A stretch of 64,000 bases of DNA from Pseudomonas sp. MYb185 (GCF_002979975.1 NZ_PCQD01000009.1:60409-124408), one strand, 5' to 3'; positions 27,261 through 36,332 are shown, counted from the stretch's first letter. The notes: a model not told the origin generated them from the sequence alone. Translations and numbers: made by a program.

Positions 27261-28070
27261 TCAATAGGACGCGGTTGATGCACCACGCCAACGTAATAGA
27301 CGCGATTCAATAAAGTTGGCCGACAGGTTCAGTACCAGACCTACTGCACCGACAATGATCACGCCAAGCAGCACCTGATCCATCCAGAAGTGCTCCTGAC
27401 CATCTATCAATAAAGTGCCAATGCCCGGCGCAGCGCTCAGTAGATATTCCGCACCGAGACAAGCCAGCCAGGAATAGATCAGTGCAAGATAAATACCGGT
27501 AAAAATCGACGGCATGGCTGCCGGCAGCACTATCCTGGTCACCACCTGTAACCGCGAGAAGGCAAAGGTCTTGCCGACCTCGACAAACTCCCGGGCAACA
27601 CCCCTGACCCCTTCATAGGTATTCAGCACAACCGGAAAGAATGCCGACAAGGCCAGAAAAACCACTTTGCCCTGCTCGCCCATCCCGAACCAGACCGATA
27701 TCAGGGGAATCCACGCAAACAGGGAAATCTGTTTCAAGGTATGGAAGGTGGGGCCGACCATCCTGTCGAACAGACGCAACAGCCCCAGCGCGCCACCGAA
27801 TACCAAACCGGCACTGGCACCAATAACAAACCCCTTGGCCATTCTTCCAAGGCTTGAGCTCAGCGCCAGCCATAGCTCACCGGACGCGGACAGCTCATGG
27901 GCCCGTTCGAATACCCGTTGCACCGGAACAAACAGTTGGGAGTCAGTCCAGCCAAAGAAATAGGCCGCCCACCAATAGCCAAGCAGTGCAGTCGGTAACA
28001 CCCAACCACGTAGCCTCCTTGGTACCAGGGTGGCGATATTGCGCGAAAAGATGCTTGCTGAAGTGCTCAT
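27261..28070 (-). CDS. ABC importer permease, SsuC-like (module 2, B type)
   Basis: Membrane permease of 269 aa, BPD-transporter fold, about six membrane segments. The cytoplasmic EAA loop is recognisable in FVEVGKTFAFSRLQVVTRIV followed by LPAAMPSIFTGIYLALIYSW. Sequence and the C-terminal IESRLLRWRG pair it with the 28994-29788 product rather than with its immediate neighbour, giving an A-B-A-B order along the operon. ATG 28068-28070 follows GGGAG. Probably forms a heterodimer with the 28080-28943 product and couples to the ATPase 26392-27219. Confidence 0.9.
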   Translation of the reverse strand: MSTSASIFSRNIATLVPRRLRGWVLPTALLGYWWAAYFFGWTDSQLFVPVQRVFERAHELSASGELWLALSSSLGRMAKGFVIGASAGLVFGGALGLLRLFDRMVGPTFHTLKQISLFAWIPLISVWFGMGEQGKVVFLALSAFFPVVLNTYEGVRGVAREFVEVGKTFAFSRLQVVTRIVLPAAMPSIFTGIYLALIYSWLACLGAEYLLSAAPGIGTLLIDGQEHFWMDQVLLGVIIVGAVGLVLNLSANFIESRLLRWRGASTASY

Positions 28071-28079
28071 GGTTGCTCC

Positions 28080-28943
28080 CTAGAACGCGGCCTTACGCCA
28101 ACGCAGAATGTGTGATTCCACCAACCCGAGAACCTTGTCCAGCAACAAGCCGATAAAACCAATGACAAAGACCGCCGCCAACACCAGGTCGAGCTGGAAC
28201 AACTGCCGGCCCCAGACAATCAAGTAGCCCAACCCCTCTGTGGACGCCAATAGCTCGACCCCCACCAGCGCCAACCAGGCGTGGGTCAGGCCATAGCGCA
28301 CGCCATTCCAGATCGGCGGGAATGCCGAGGGAAACACCACCTTCGTGAGTAACTGATATCTGGAAAACTCAAAGGCGCGGGCCACCTCGATATACCTGGT
28401 CGGAACGGATCGCAGTCCATTGAAGGTATTCAGGGTAATCGGCACGAAGGCAGACTTTGAAATCAGGATGATTTTCAAAGCCTCCTCCAAACCCACGAGC
28501 ATCATCAGCAGCGGCAGCCAACCAAGGGACGGCACCTGCGCAAAGATCTTGAATGTCGGATACAGGTAATCCCTGGCCGTTTCCGACAATCCCATCACCA
28601 CACCCAGCATCAGCCCAAGGCCACAACCCAGGGCAAACCCGGCCAACACGCGCTTGAAGCTGATCCAGGTGTGAGTCTGCAGTTCACCCGTGCCCAGGAT
28701 GTCGAAGAACGTATCAACGACCAGCAGTGGCGAAGGCAGGATCTGCATCGGCAACCATTCAAAATGGCTGATCAGAAACCAGCACAGCAGCAGCGCCAGC
28801 GGAAACGGCCAGGCAAGATAGACATCGCTGCTCCTTGCCCAGCTGGGGACTTTCACTCCGCTGCACAGCTCGCGCAGCAGTGACCGCTTTCCGTTAATCA
28901 ACGGCCCCAGCGTTTGACCTGATGACCCAGAGGATGAAGGCAT
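28080..28943 (-). CDS. ABC importer permease, SsuC-like (module 2, A type)
   Basis: Permease of 287 aa with a long polar N-terminus (about 45 residues) before the first membrane segment. EAA loop in YIEVARAFEFSRYQLLTKVV; the C-terminal blocks GLGYLIVWGRQLFQLDLVLA and GLVESHILRWR match the A-type permease at 29785-30657. Start ATG 28941-28943 has only a weak site (GAAAAG). It ends 9 bases before the B-type permease. The pair looks like a duplicate of the pair immediately upstream. Confidence 0.88.
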   Translation of the reverse strand: MPSSSGSSGQTLGPLINGKRSLLRELCSGVKVPSWARSSDVYLAWPFPLALLLCWFLISHFEWLPMQILPSPLLVVDTFFDILGTGELQTHTWISFKRVLAGFALGCGLGLMLGVVMGLSETARDYLYPTFKIFAQVPSLGWLPLLMMLVGLEEALKIILISKSAFVPITLNTFNGLRSVPTRYIEVARAFEFSRYQLLTKVVFPSAFPPIWNGVRYGLTHAWLALVGVELLASTEGLGYLIVWGRQLFQLDLVLAAVFVIGFIGLLLDKVLGLVESHILRWRKAAF

Positions 28944-28993
28944 GACTTTTCTACTCTTATGACGTAATGACAGAATCCACAACCTTGTTCTAA

Positions 28994-29788
28994 CTAGTAA
29001 GAACTTCTCCAGCGCAACGCTTGGCGCTCAAAATGCATGGCGCCCTGGCTCAGCAAGTAACCAATCAGACCAACCACCAGCATTCCAAAAACAATAAGCT
29101 CTATGTTGAACGCCGCTCTGCCACGAAATATGGTTTCACCCAGCCCGATAGTGTCGTACGAACGCAACAGGAACTCGGCACCAATAGTGCCAAGCCACGC
29201 ATAGATCAAACCGAGTTGCAGGCCGGTAAATATCTGCGGCGAGGCTGCCGGCAACAGCAGACGCCACACAAATTGCTTCCGGTTAAACTCATATACACGC
29301 GCGACTTCAAGCCACTTTCGCTCTATACCAGCGACACCTTCATGGGTACTCAATGCCACCGGGTAAAACACGGCCAGAGCAATGAGTACCAACTTCGACA
29401 ACTCGCCATAGCCAAGATAAACGGACAGTAATGGAACCCAGGCAAACAGCGATATCTGCCGGATCACATGAAAGCTGGGGGATAACAGGCTGTTAGCCAC
29501 CCGCGAGAGTGCCAGCGCGCAGCCGAACACAATCCCGGCAATACTGCCCAGCGCAAAGCCAAGCAGATCCCGGCCAAGGCTGGCAGCCACCCCCAACCAG
29601 AATGCGCTACTCTGCATTTCCGCGTGGGCAACCGCGAATACCCCTCCAGGAGGAACAATAAGCCTGGTGTCCACCCATTCAAACCAGGTAACTGTCTGCC
29701 AGACGAGCAATGCCAGCAACGGCAATACCCAGCCACGCAGATCGTGCTTTTGAAAGGTCACGGCCAGATGATGAAGGAGTGATTTCAC
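28994..29788 (-). CDS. ABC importer permease, SsuC-like (module 1, B type), GTG start
   Basis: Permease of 264 aa. EAA loop in WLEVARVYEFNRKQFVWRLL then LPAASPQIFTGLQLGLIYAW; C-terminal FERQALRWRSSY. The N-terminus RGWVLPLLALLVWQTVTWFEWVD resembles that of 27261-28070 (RGWVLPTALLGYWWAAYFFGW), supporting their common origin. The best start is GTG 29786-29788, preceded by AGAGG and overlapping the TGA of the upstream permease (GTGA), so the two are translationally coupled. The frame that runs on to 29938 lies inside the upstream gene and is not used. Confidence 0.9.
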   Translation of the reverse strand: MKSLLHHLAVTFQKHDLRGWVLPLLALLVWQTVTWFEWVDTRLIVPPGGVFAVAHAEMQSSAFWLGVAASLGRDLLGFALGSIAGIVFGCALALSRVANSLLSPSFHVIRQISLFAWVPLLSVYLGYGELSKLVLIALAVFYPVALSTHEGVAGIERKWLEVARVYEFNRKQFVWRLLLPAASPQIFTGLQLGLIYAWLGTIGAEFLLRSYDTIGLGETIFRGRAAFNIELIVFGMLVVGLIGYLLSQGAMHFERQALRWRSSY

Positions 29789-30657
29789 AGGCCTTGCCTC
29801 TTCTCGGAAACGGCTGGCTGCCAGGGCTGCACGCGCTTCTCCAGCCAGCCAAGTAGCAGCTCCAATATCAGCCCGACCAGACCGATAACCAGCATGGAAA
29901 CCACGATCAGATCCATCTGCAGTAACTGGCGACCCCAAACCATCAGATAGCCAATACCTTCGCTGGAAGCCAACAGCTCAACGAATACCAGCGCCAACCA
30001 TGCCTGCATGATCCCCTGGCGCAGGCCATTGAAGACCCCGGGAACCGTGGCCGGCACAATCAGACGAAACACCACCTGCAGCGGGTTGAAGCCAAAGACC
30101 CTGGCTGCCTCCAATAGCTTTCCCGAGATATTGACGATGCTATTGAAGGTATTGATGGCCACCGGCGGAACCACGGCTATGGTAATCGCCGCCACTTTCA
30201 GCGCCTCATCAATACCTGCGAAAATGATCAGCAGCGGCACCCAGCCGATGACCGGGAACTGTGCCAGCACGCTGAAACTGGGATAGATATAAGCTCTCGC
30301 CTGGCGGGACACGCCCATCATCGCCCCCAGTAGCAGCCCCACTATGCAGCCAATCAGCAAGCTGAGCCCGAGTCGACCAAGACTGATCGACAGGTGCTCC
30401 CACAATTCGCCGGAGGCCAGCATCTCCACTAACGAGCTCCATACCAGCGATGGCGGTGGTAACAACTGCTCCGGTACCCAGTGCCGCGTGACAGCCAACT
30501 GCCACAGGAAGAACACCATCCCGGGAATCAGCAAACCGTTGCTGGCCCACAGCACTCGATTAAGCTTGATAGGGATAACGCCCCGATAACCAGGCCATTC
30601 ACTACCAGCAGCTGCCACGCCCGCCGTCGCTGCCGAATATGTCGATTCAACCTTCAC
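29785..30657 (-). CDS. ABC importer permease, SsuC-like (module 1, A type), GTG start
   Basis: Permease of 290 aa. EAA loop in LLEAARVFGFNPLQVVFRLI then VPATVPGVFNGLRQGIMQAW; C-terminal GIGYLMVWGRQLLQMDLIVV shared with 28080-28943. The start is taken as GTG 30655-30657, with GGAGGA four bases before it; the stop of the MFS gene is at 30659-30661, so the two are practically contiguous. Longer readings to 30879 run inside the MFS gene in another frame. Forms module 1 with the overlapping B-type gene. Confidence 0.88.
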   Translation of the reverse strand: MKVESTYSAATAGVAAAGSEWPGYRGVIPIKLNRVLWASNGLLIPGMVFFLWQLAVTRHWVPEQLLPPPSLVWSSLVEMLASGELWEHLSISLGRLGLSLLIGCIVGLLLGAMMGVSRQARAYIYPSFSVLAQFPVIGWVPLLIIFAGIDEALKVAAITIAVVPPVAINTFNSIVNISGKLLEAARVFGFNPLQVVFRLIVPATVPGVFNGLRQGIMQAWLALVFVELLASSEGIGYLMVWGRQLLQMDLIVVSMLVIGLVGLILELLLGWLEKRVQPWQPAVSEKRQGL

Positions 30658-30658
30658 A

Positions 30659-31888
30659 CTATCCTCCAGCTTCCATTTGTGTTTCCTCGGACGGTTGCAA
30701 CTCAGCTTCCGCAACCAATGGCTTTCTGAACTGGTCCCAGATGAAGAACATGAAAATGGGCAGGAACAGCAGAAACAGTACCTGTAGCCCGAACAGATGC
30801 CCCAGAGCCCCCCCCGCAATGCCGCCGAACAGTCCACCGGCAGGCCCGACAAAGGCGTTAACACCGGCGATGCGGCCACGCCCCAGCACGCTACCTATCA
30901 CCGCAAAGCGCCCGATATTCACTACCTGCAGTACGCCCATACCAATACCCAAGGTGCCCGCAGCCAACCACAGCGTCCAGGTACCGCCGCCGGTACCCAG
31001 CAGCAGCAGGGATATCGCGATCAGTACGAACGCAAGTCGATAGCTCATTGCAATCCCGACCCTGGATACCAGCAGCCCCCAGCCGAACAACAGTGCAACA
31101 AACACGGCCCCCTGCAAGGTCACCAGGCCAGCAGCGGCGGCGGCACTGAAGCCATATGCCGAAATTGCGATAACCACGATAAAGAAGCTGTAGAACTGCA
31201 TTACCGCCTGACTTGAAAACTCGATCAGACTGATCGTGCGCAACTCGTGGTTTTCTTTCATGAGCAGGAACTGATTGCCCCATTCGCGCAGGCTGAACTT
31301 CTCCTCGGTATGCTGCGTCAAGGGTCGGTAAACCCGCATCACCGATGGCGCCATCAAGGCGGTCAGCAGGAACGCCATACTGACCAACAGATACGTTGCC
31401 TTGACATCAAACGCTTCCAGGCAGGCAATCGCGATGAAAGGGCCAAGCAGGAACATGCCTATCATGTGCGTTGCTCTGAACCAGCCTGCCTTGCCAAGGC
31501 CAACCCGAGTCAACTGGTGCATGAACACCGCGTTCATCGACACAAACCGGAACGGCATACAAAAGCTGATCAGGAAGGTGCACAGCGCCAGCAACAACGG
31601 CCCCGTAGCCCACCCGATCACCGCGTAAACACACGCCGCCAGCAAAGAACCAGTGATAAACAGCCGGTGCGGGCCAAACTGATCCACCAGCACGCCCATG
31701 GGCAAACTCATCACCAGAATGCCGGCACTTTGTGCTGCCGCAATGATCCCCAGCTCCGCTGGCGAAGATTGCAGACTCACCGCAAATAGGCTGGTTGTCA
31801 GTTTGGCCACACCCACACTGATTCCGGCAAATACCTGGAGCAGTGCAAAACGCAACAGGAACTGATGCTCAACAATAAATCTATTCAA
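30659..31888 (-). CDS. MFS transporter, TTG start
   Basis: Major facilitator of 409 aa with about 12 membrane segments. The loop 2-3 motif is visible as MGVLVDQFGPHRLFITGSLL near residue 66. No ATG is available near the N-terminus; TTG 31886-31888 preceded by GGGGT begins NRFIVEHQFLLRFALLQVF, a sensible first segment. Located between the binding protein and the four ABC permeases. Its substrate and direction cannot be read; within this operon it may import or export an organic anion or a reaction product. Confidence 0.82.
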   Translation of the reverse strand: MNRFIVEHQFLLRFALLQVFAGISVGVAKLTTSLFAVSLQSSPAELGIIAAAQSAGILVMSLPMGVLVDQFGPHRLFITGSLLAACVYAVIGWATGPLLLALCTFLISFCMPFRFVSMNAVFMHQLTRVGLGKAGWFRATHMIGMFLLGPFIAIACLEAFDVKATYLLVSMAFLLTALMAPSVMRVYRPLTQHTEEKFSLREWGNQFLLMKENHELRTISLIEFSSQAVMQFYSFFIVVIAISAYGFSAAAAAGLVTLQGAVFVALLFGWGLLVSRVGIAMSYRLAFVLIAISLLLLGTGGGTWTLWLAAGTLGIGMGVLQVVNIGRFAVIGSVLGRGRIAGVNAFVGPAGGLFGGIAGGALGHLFGLQVLFLLFLPIFMFFIWDQFRKPLVAEAELQPSEETQMEAGG

Positions 31889-31948
31889 CGGCTACCCCGG
31901 CCAGCAGAACATTTTCGATATAAGGCGACATGCAGATCATTGGAGACT

Positions 31949-33091
31949 CTATTGCGACTGGACAACAGTCCCCTGCTGATCGGCACTCACCACTTCATGG
32001 ACATTCTTGATCTTGCCGGTGTCATCGTACTCATCCCAGAACGTCTGCAACTCCAACTCATCCAAGGCATTCAACAGATACTTTGGTTCAATCCAGCCAT
32101 CGATACTGACCGGTCGGCGAATCAGTTTGTATTCCAGGGCATGATCGATGGAGCGCTGGATAGTCGCCGCAAAATATTCATCCAGTAATGGACTATGGCG
32201 CTCCTTCAGCGTGTAACTAGCATATTCCTGTTGATAGTCGTCATAGGTCGTTACCCCCTGGCGTGCAGACAACGCGAAGAAGTCTTCACGATTCTCTTCG
32301 AGTGACGCCCAGTGCGCTGCCTTGACCAGCGTCGTGACCAGCCGCTGGGTAATGTCCGGGTACTTTTCTTCAAAGTCTTCCGATACCCAGAAACTGGTGA
32401 CACTGGTAATGTCCGGATCCCGATCGATGGTAAACAGCCTTTTCGCCACGCCCCTTGCTTCCAGCGAATACGGGGCGGTAATGGAGCCATCAATATCACC
32501 GGTGGTCAGCGAGGCACGTGTTGTTTCACCGTTAAGGCTGATCACCCGAAAATCCTTCTCGGTATAGCCGTATTTCGCCAGCACCCTTGCCAGGGTCAAT
32601 TGCCCGGCAGTGCCCTTGAAAGTAGAGATTTTCTTGCCCCGCAGGTCCTCCAGTGAGCGCGCAGTTGAGCCGGATGGCACCACGAAGTGCGTATCACCAA
32701 AGCGCCCCAACGCTGCCACGATCTTGTGTTTCAGTCCCGTAGAGCGGCCAACAATGACGGGCAAGTCCCCATGGTGGCCGAAGTCAATCAGCCCCCGCGC
32801 CGTGGCCTCGTTGGTAGCCGGCCCAGCCCCCGGGAAAAAATTCCAGACGATCTTGATGCCATCCGCGGCAAACTCGTCCTCAAACAATTGGTGCTGGTGC
32901 GCGACCGCCAATGGATTCCCACCACCGAGTGGGCGCCCGGCAGCACCCGCACTGGAATAGGCAATTCTGATTTCTCTCGGCTGATCCGCTGCCTGAGCGA
33001 ATACCGGCTGCGCGGTAAGCAACCCCATGGTGACGAAACCCAGAACACCTGTCAGCACTTTTAAAAGAGAGCTATTTATTACATAGAGCAT
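31949..33091 (-). CDS. Sulfonate-type ABC substrate-binding protein
   Basis: Binding protein of 380 aa, signal peptide ending PVFAQAADQP. Family blocks: IRIAYSSAGAAGRPLGGGN, WNFFPGAGPATNEATARG, DFGHHGDLPVIVGRSTG, DLRGKKISTFKGTAGQLTLA, GDIDGSITAPYSLEA. ATG 33089-33091; GGAG lies about 10 bases upstream. It follows the porin gene by 24 bases and precedes the MFS gene. Of the three island binding proteins, this is the one co-transcribed with the permeases and ATPase, hence the default receptor of that importer. Confidence 0.88.
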   Translation of the reverse strand: MLYVINSSLLKVLTGVLGFVTMGLLTAQPVFAQAADQPREIRIAYSSAGAAGRPLGGGNPLAVAHQHQLFEDEFAADGIKIVWNFFPGAGPATNEATARGLIDFGHHGDLPVIVGRSTGLKHKIVAALGRFGDTHFVVPSGSTARSLEDLRGKKISTFKGTAGQLTLARVLAKYGYTEKDFRVISLNGETTRASLTTGDIDGSITAPYSLEARGVAKRLFTIDRDPDITSVTSFWVSEDFEEKYPDITQRLVTTLVKAAHWASLEENREDFFALSARQGVTTYDDYQQEYASYTLKERHSPLLDEYFAATIQRSIDHALEYKLIRRPVSIDGWIEPKYLLNALDELELQTFWDEYDDTGKIKNVHEVVSADQQGTVVQSQ

Positions 33092-33115
33092 GGTTCATAT
33101 CTCCAGCAGCTTTTT

Positions 33116-34525
33116 TTAAAAGCCATATTGAAATTGTGCAGTGGCTCGCAATGAATCAGGGTCATCGTTGCTATATTTATGCTGTGCCAGGTTGAATTGA
33201 AACTTTGTTGTCTCGGCAAAGAACACATTCAGGCCAGCGGTATAGATAACGGTCTTATCGTCATCCAGCCGCCGATCCGGGTCGTATTCATCCCCACGAA
33301 TGAAAAACTGGTATGAAGTAGGCCACCAGTCGTCATACTTCCCCTGACTTCGGATCGAACGTACCCACTGCTCTCCAATGGTGTAGTAAAGGGTTAGATA
33401 TTGACCTACAGACTCACGCTCGCCGTTAGCCGTATCAAATTTCCCTTTTGCCCATTCATAAGTGAATCCAAAGGGATCATGGTTGTAATAAAGATCAAAT
33501 CCTATGCGATCCGCATCACCCTGACCTATCTCTTGAATACCACCGACGTCATAAACAATATTGTCTTTACCTTTATAATAGGAAAAGCCAGCCTTCAGCT
33601 CCCGGAAAATGGAGTGATAGTCGACCGGCAACGTCGATGCCAAGCGAAGAATGTAATCCTTCTGATCATTGTTATCTGACTTGTTTGGGCCATTGCCATT
33701 GACGATCCCAAATGCATATTCCAGCAATGGCGCCCGGTAGTTAAAGCCATAGTCCACATAAGGCTTATAGTCACCACGGATCACCATACCAATCTGTCTG
33801 GTTCCCACCCCCAGACCAGACAGGAACTGTGCCGAATCGATCACTGGCCTCAATTCCTCTCCAACCTGTGCTTCCAACCCAAAAGGCATCTGCTGCTGAC
33901 CAAAGGTCGCGGTGATCTGGTTCTCCTCCAGCCCGGTCACCGTTGGCAAAAAGCTGTAGACCAGATAAGCATCATTCAGATTGAACTGACTGCTACTGTT
34001 ATTCGACGGGTCGTTTCGGGCATAGGCAAACTGAAGCCGGTAGTCCAGGTTCTTGCCCTCTGCATAGTCACGATAGAGGCTTCCGGTAAAATTGATCTGC
34101 GCGGCAGGGATCTCGAAACTCGAGTGCGACTCGTCAGCCGTAGTATTGCTATTGCTGGCGACCCTCTCCGGATTGCTCCACGAAGCTCGGCTAACAACAG
34201 TCCCACCTATAGCCGTGCCCCTACGGGTTCTGGCTGTTGTTCTTTCATATTGCCTCTCCTGATCATATTTATAGTTCTCAAGATCAGCTCTTATTCCATT
34301 CAGGTCACGGCGTGTGGCAGGTGCATCCAATGCATTCCTTGGTGCCACCGTGCTTTCGTTCCTGGCTTGCACCGCGTCCAGTTGCTTCTTGAGTTCAATA
34401 ACCGCCTGTTCCAGCCCCTTTACCTGCTGCTCCAGACTCTCTACGGACGCGTCGTTCGCCAACGTATACGCTGGTAGTAGCAACCCGCCCAGAATTACCC
34501 CTCCCCGCAAAAAACTTTTCCCCAT
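33116..34525 (-). CDS. Outer-membrane porin with N-terminal coiled coil (OprO/OprP or DcaP-like)
   Basis: Outer-membrane beta-barrel protein of 469 aa. Signal peptide ending YTLANDA, then a coiled-coil stretch (VESLEQQVKGLEQAVIELKK, about residues 27-55) as found in DcaP and OprP-like trimeric porins. The barrel contains TATFGQQQMPFGLEAQVGEE and GLGVGTRQIGMVIRG and ends in a C-terminal phenylalanine (ATAQFQYGF), the BAM signal. ATG 34523-34525 with AAGGA upstream; a TTG at 34564 would precede the signal peptide and is rejected. First gene of the sigma-54 operon; presumably admits the substrate into the periplasm. Confidence 0.85.
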   Translation of the reverse strand: MGKSFLRGGVILGGLLLPAYTLANDASVESLEQQVKGLEQAVIELKKQLDAVQARNESTVAPRNALDAPATRRDLNGIRADLENYKYDQERQYERTTARTRRGTAIGGTVVSRASWSNPERVASNSNTTADESHSSFEIPAAQINFTGSLYRDYAEGKNLDYRLQFAYARNDPSNNSSSQFNLNDAYLVYSFLPTVTGLEENQITATFGQQQMPFGLEAQVGEELRPVIDSAQFLSGLGVGTRQIGMVIRGDYKPYVDYGFNYRAPLLEYAFGIVNGNGPNKSDNNDQKDYILRLASTLPVDYHSIFRELKAGFSYYKGKDNIVYDVGGIQEIGQGDADRIGFDLYYNHDPFGFTYEWAKGKFDTANGERESVGQYLTLYYTIGEQWVRSIRSQGKYDDWWPTSYQFFIRGDEYDPDRRLDDDKTVIYTAGLNVFFAETTKFQFNLAQHKYSNDDPDSLRATAQFQYGF

Positions 34526-34579
34526 ACCCAAATATCCTTGCTCCGTACGAATGTTTGCCCCCAACGGCTATCTATACAA

Positions 34580-34595
34580 AGCAAGCACCATGCCA
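34580..34595 (-). promoter_or_regulatory. Sigma-54 promoter of the porin-transporter-efflux operon
   Basis: On the minus strand TGGCATGGTGCTTGCT matches TGGCACG-N4-TTGCW at every defined position except one. Transcript start near 34568, leader about 44 bases to ATG 34525. It would drive twelve genes down to 19537, since gaps between them are 60 bases or less and no terminator was seen. Confidence 0.82.
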
Positions 34596-34610
34596 TAAAA
34601 AATTATCTTT

Positions 34611-34629
34611 ATTTATCAGTTAGTTACGA
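34611..34629 (-). promoter_or_regulatory. Candidate activator site upstream of the porin promoter
   Basis: ATTTATCAGTTAGTTACGA on the plus strand, 15 bases upstream of the -24 box. It shares 18 of 19 bases with 19439-19457 and contains the exact 11-mer TCAGTTAGTTA that also occurs at 36461-36471. Confidence 0.65.
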
Positions 34630-34721
34630 AAAAATAGTGCTTTCAAGGGATGGCTAAAGCTGGAAAACAAGCAGCCTCTTGTGTGATTCCCAGCATTTCT
34701 TCACCAGTCTTTTCCAAACAA

Positions 34722-34749
34722 AAAAGGCTCCTGCAGTGAGGAGCCTTTT
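34722..34749 (-). terminator. Rho-independent terminator of the amidohydrolase gene
   Basis: Stem AAAAGGCTCCT / AGGAGCCTTTT (11 bases, loop of 6). Read on the minus strand it continues into TTTTTTGTTT. It separates the amidohydrolase transcript from the porin operon, which therefore depends on its own promoter. Confidence 0.85.
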
Positions 34750-34793
34750 AAATCAACCAGCGGCAGCATCAATCACTGCCCACCATTGCTATC

Positions 34794-36332
34794 TCACGCC
34801 ACATCCGCCTGGATGGCAATGCCCCTGTCCACTTCACGTTCAATCACTGTGCCCTTGAAAAAGTTCGGGTTGGCTTCGGTATAAAGTTTATAAGGGTTGC
34901 GAAAAACGTAATTCTTGAAATCATCTTCTGTAATAACCCCTTCCTGTACGAGTTCGTATGCCTCCGCCAGCGGCTTGGTGAAATCAGGCACATCCCAGTG
35001 ACCTACATCGGAAGAGTAGATCGCATTGACCTTGATTCCCAGGGGATTGGCCTTGTCATTAAAAGCGTGAGCGATGGTTCGATCATCAGCCTCCGAGCCA
35101 AAGAAGAAGTTGTCCACCCAACGCGATTTGATATCTTCAACTTTGGTGATACCAGCCGCAGCAAAGTCATTGGCCTCATCTGCCGTGGGCTGTTTTGCGT
35201 CCTTCGTGTAGTGGGCCCCGAGCGTATCCCTGATCAGGTCTTCGCCCTCGATTGAACGCCCCTGTGTCAGTTCCTTGCCGTACTGCTCAAACAACTGAGT
35301 AAGCTGCTTGCGATCGGTCGCGGCGGGATCGTAATTCTTCAGGCCTTCCGGGCTGCGCTTCTCCCAACGGTCCACCAGATGCGTGAAGACCCGTGCGCCC
35401 CAATCCGCACCACCTTCAAGTAAGCCAACACGCAGTTGCGGGAAGCGCCTGGTTACGCCGCCAAAGAACAACGCCCTGGCGAAGGCTTCGGAGCCATCGG
35501 CGAAATGTCCGATATGATTATTCATATAGTTACTGATCGAGTTGCGCCCTACCCAGCCCTGACTGCCATAGTGGGTGAGAATCGGAACACCCAGCTCGAC
35601 GACTTTGGCCCAGAACGGATCATAGTCATACTCGCTATCCAGCCCGTAAAAATCGATATAGGAAATGTACTTCTGCAACTCAGGATACTTATCTGAGGGG
35701 AACTTTTCCGCCAACGCACGGATCGGCCGCCGCACACCACCCGCGATATTGATAGCCTTCAAGCCCAGCGTGTTTACCGCATGCTCCAATTGAGCGATGC
35801 CTTCTTCTGGGGTATTCAGAGAAATACCTGCCACAGGTGTTACTGAAGCGCTGTAAGGCCGCCAAAGCTCAGCGTGATAGCTGTTCACCGCACGCTGCAA
35901 TGCATCTCTGGCCTCAGCGTCAGATACCCCCAACGGCGCCAATACATTGTTCGGGAACAACACTGAATAGTCCGAGCCTTGCTCCTGCTGCCGCTCATGG
36001 AATAGCTCCGGCAGACTGTAGGTCGCCACGTCGAGGGTATTTCTGGTCACCCTGGCCCACCAGGGAGAGCGAATAGTTCGATGATACTGGCGCTCCTCCG
36101 GTGTTTGCTCATACCAGCTCTTTCCAGCGCTTACCCCACCCCGATCCAAGCGGCTCGAATGGGCCTTACGTAAAGCATCCACCAGCGTTGCCCCACCATA
36201 CTCGGCGACATGGTCTTCAATATGCGGTGTGTAATCGGAAGTATGTACATCGGTATCGATGACCGGATAGCCCAAGTTGTTCCGGATCCGGGCTGATGGA
36301 GAACTGTGAATTCTGTTTGCGGATTTAGGCAT
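34794..36332 (-). CDS. Amidohydrolase-superfamily metal-dependent hydrolase/decarboxylase
   Basis: Protein of 512 aa of the amidohydrolase_2 (ACMSD-like) family: PVIDTDVHTSDYTPHIEDHV at the N-terminus (metal-binding D-x-H), ILTHYGSQGWVGR in the middle and IYSSDVGHWDVPDFTKP near residue 435 with the late metal-ligand aspartate. Such enzymes hydrolyse or decarboxylate cyclic or aromatic acids with a divalent metal in a TIM barrel. ATG 36330-36332 has AAGGG upstream; a GTG three codons earlier is less likely. Single-gene unit with its own sigma-54 promoter and terminator, divergent from the regulator. Its reaction in this pathway is unknown. Confidence 0.82.
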   Translation of the reverse strand: MPKSANRIHSSPSARIRNNLGYPVIDTDVHTSDYTPHIEDHVAEYGGATLVDALRKAHSSRLDRGGVSAGKSWYEQTPEERQYHRTIRSPWWARVTRNTLDVATYSLPELFHERQQEQGSDYSVLFPNNVLAPLGVSDAEARDALQRAVNSYHAELWRPYSASVTPVAGISLNTPEEGIAQLEHAVNTLGLKAINIAGGVRRPIRALAEKFPSDKYPELQKYISYIDFYGLDSEYDYDPFWAKVVELGVPILTHYGSQGWVGRNSISNYMNNHIGHFADGSEAFARALFFGGVTRRFPQLRVGLLEGGADWGARVFTHLVDRWEKRSPEGLKNYDPAATDRKQLTQLFEQYGKELTQGRSIEGEDLIRDTLGAHYTKDAKQPTADEANDFAAAGITKVEDIKSRWVDNFFFGSEADDRTIAHAFNDKANPLGIKVNAIYSSDVGHWDVPDFTKPLAEAYELVQEGVITEDDFKNYVFRNPYKLYTEANPNFFKGTVIEREVDRGIAIQADVA

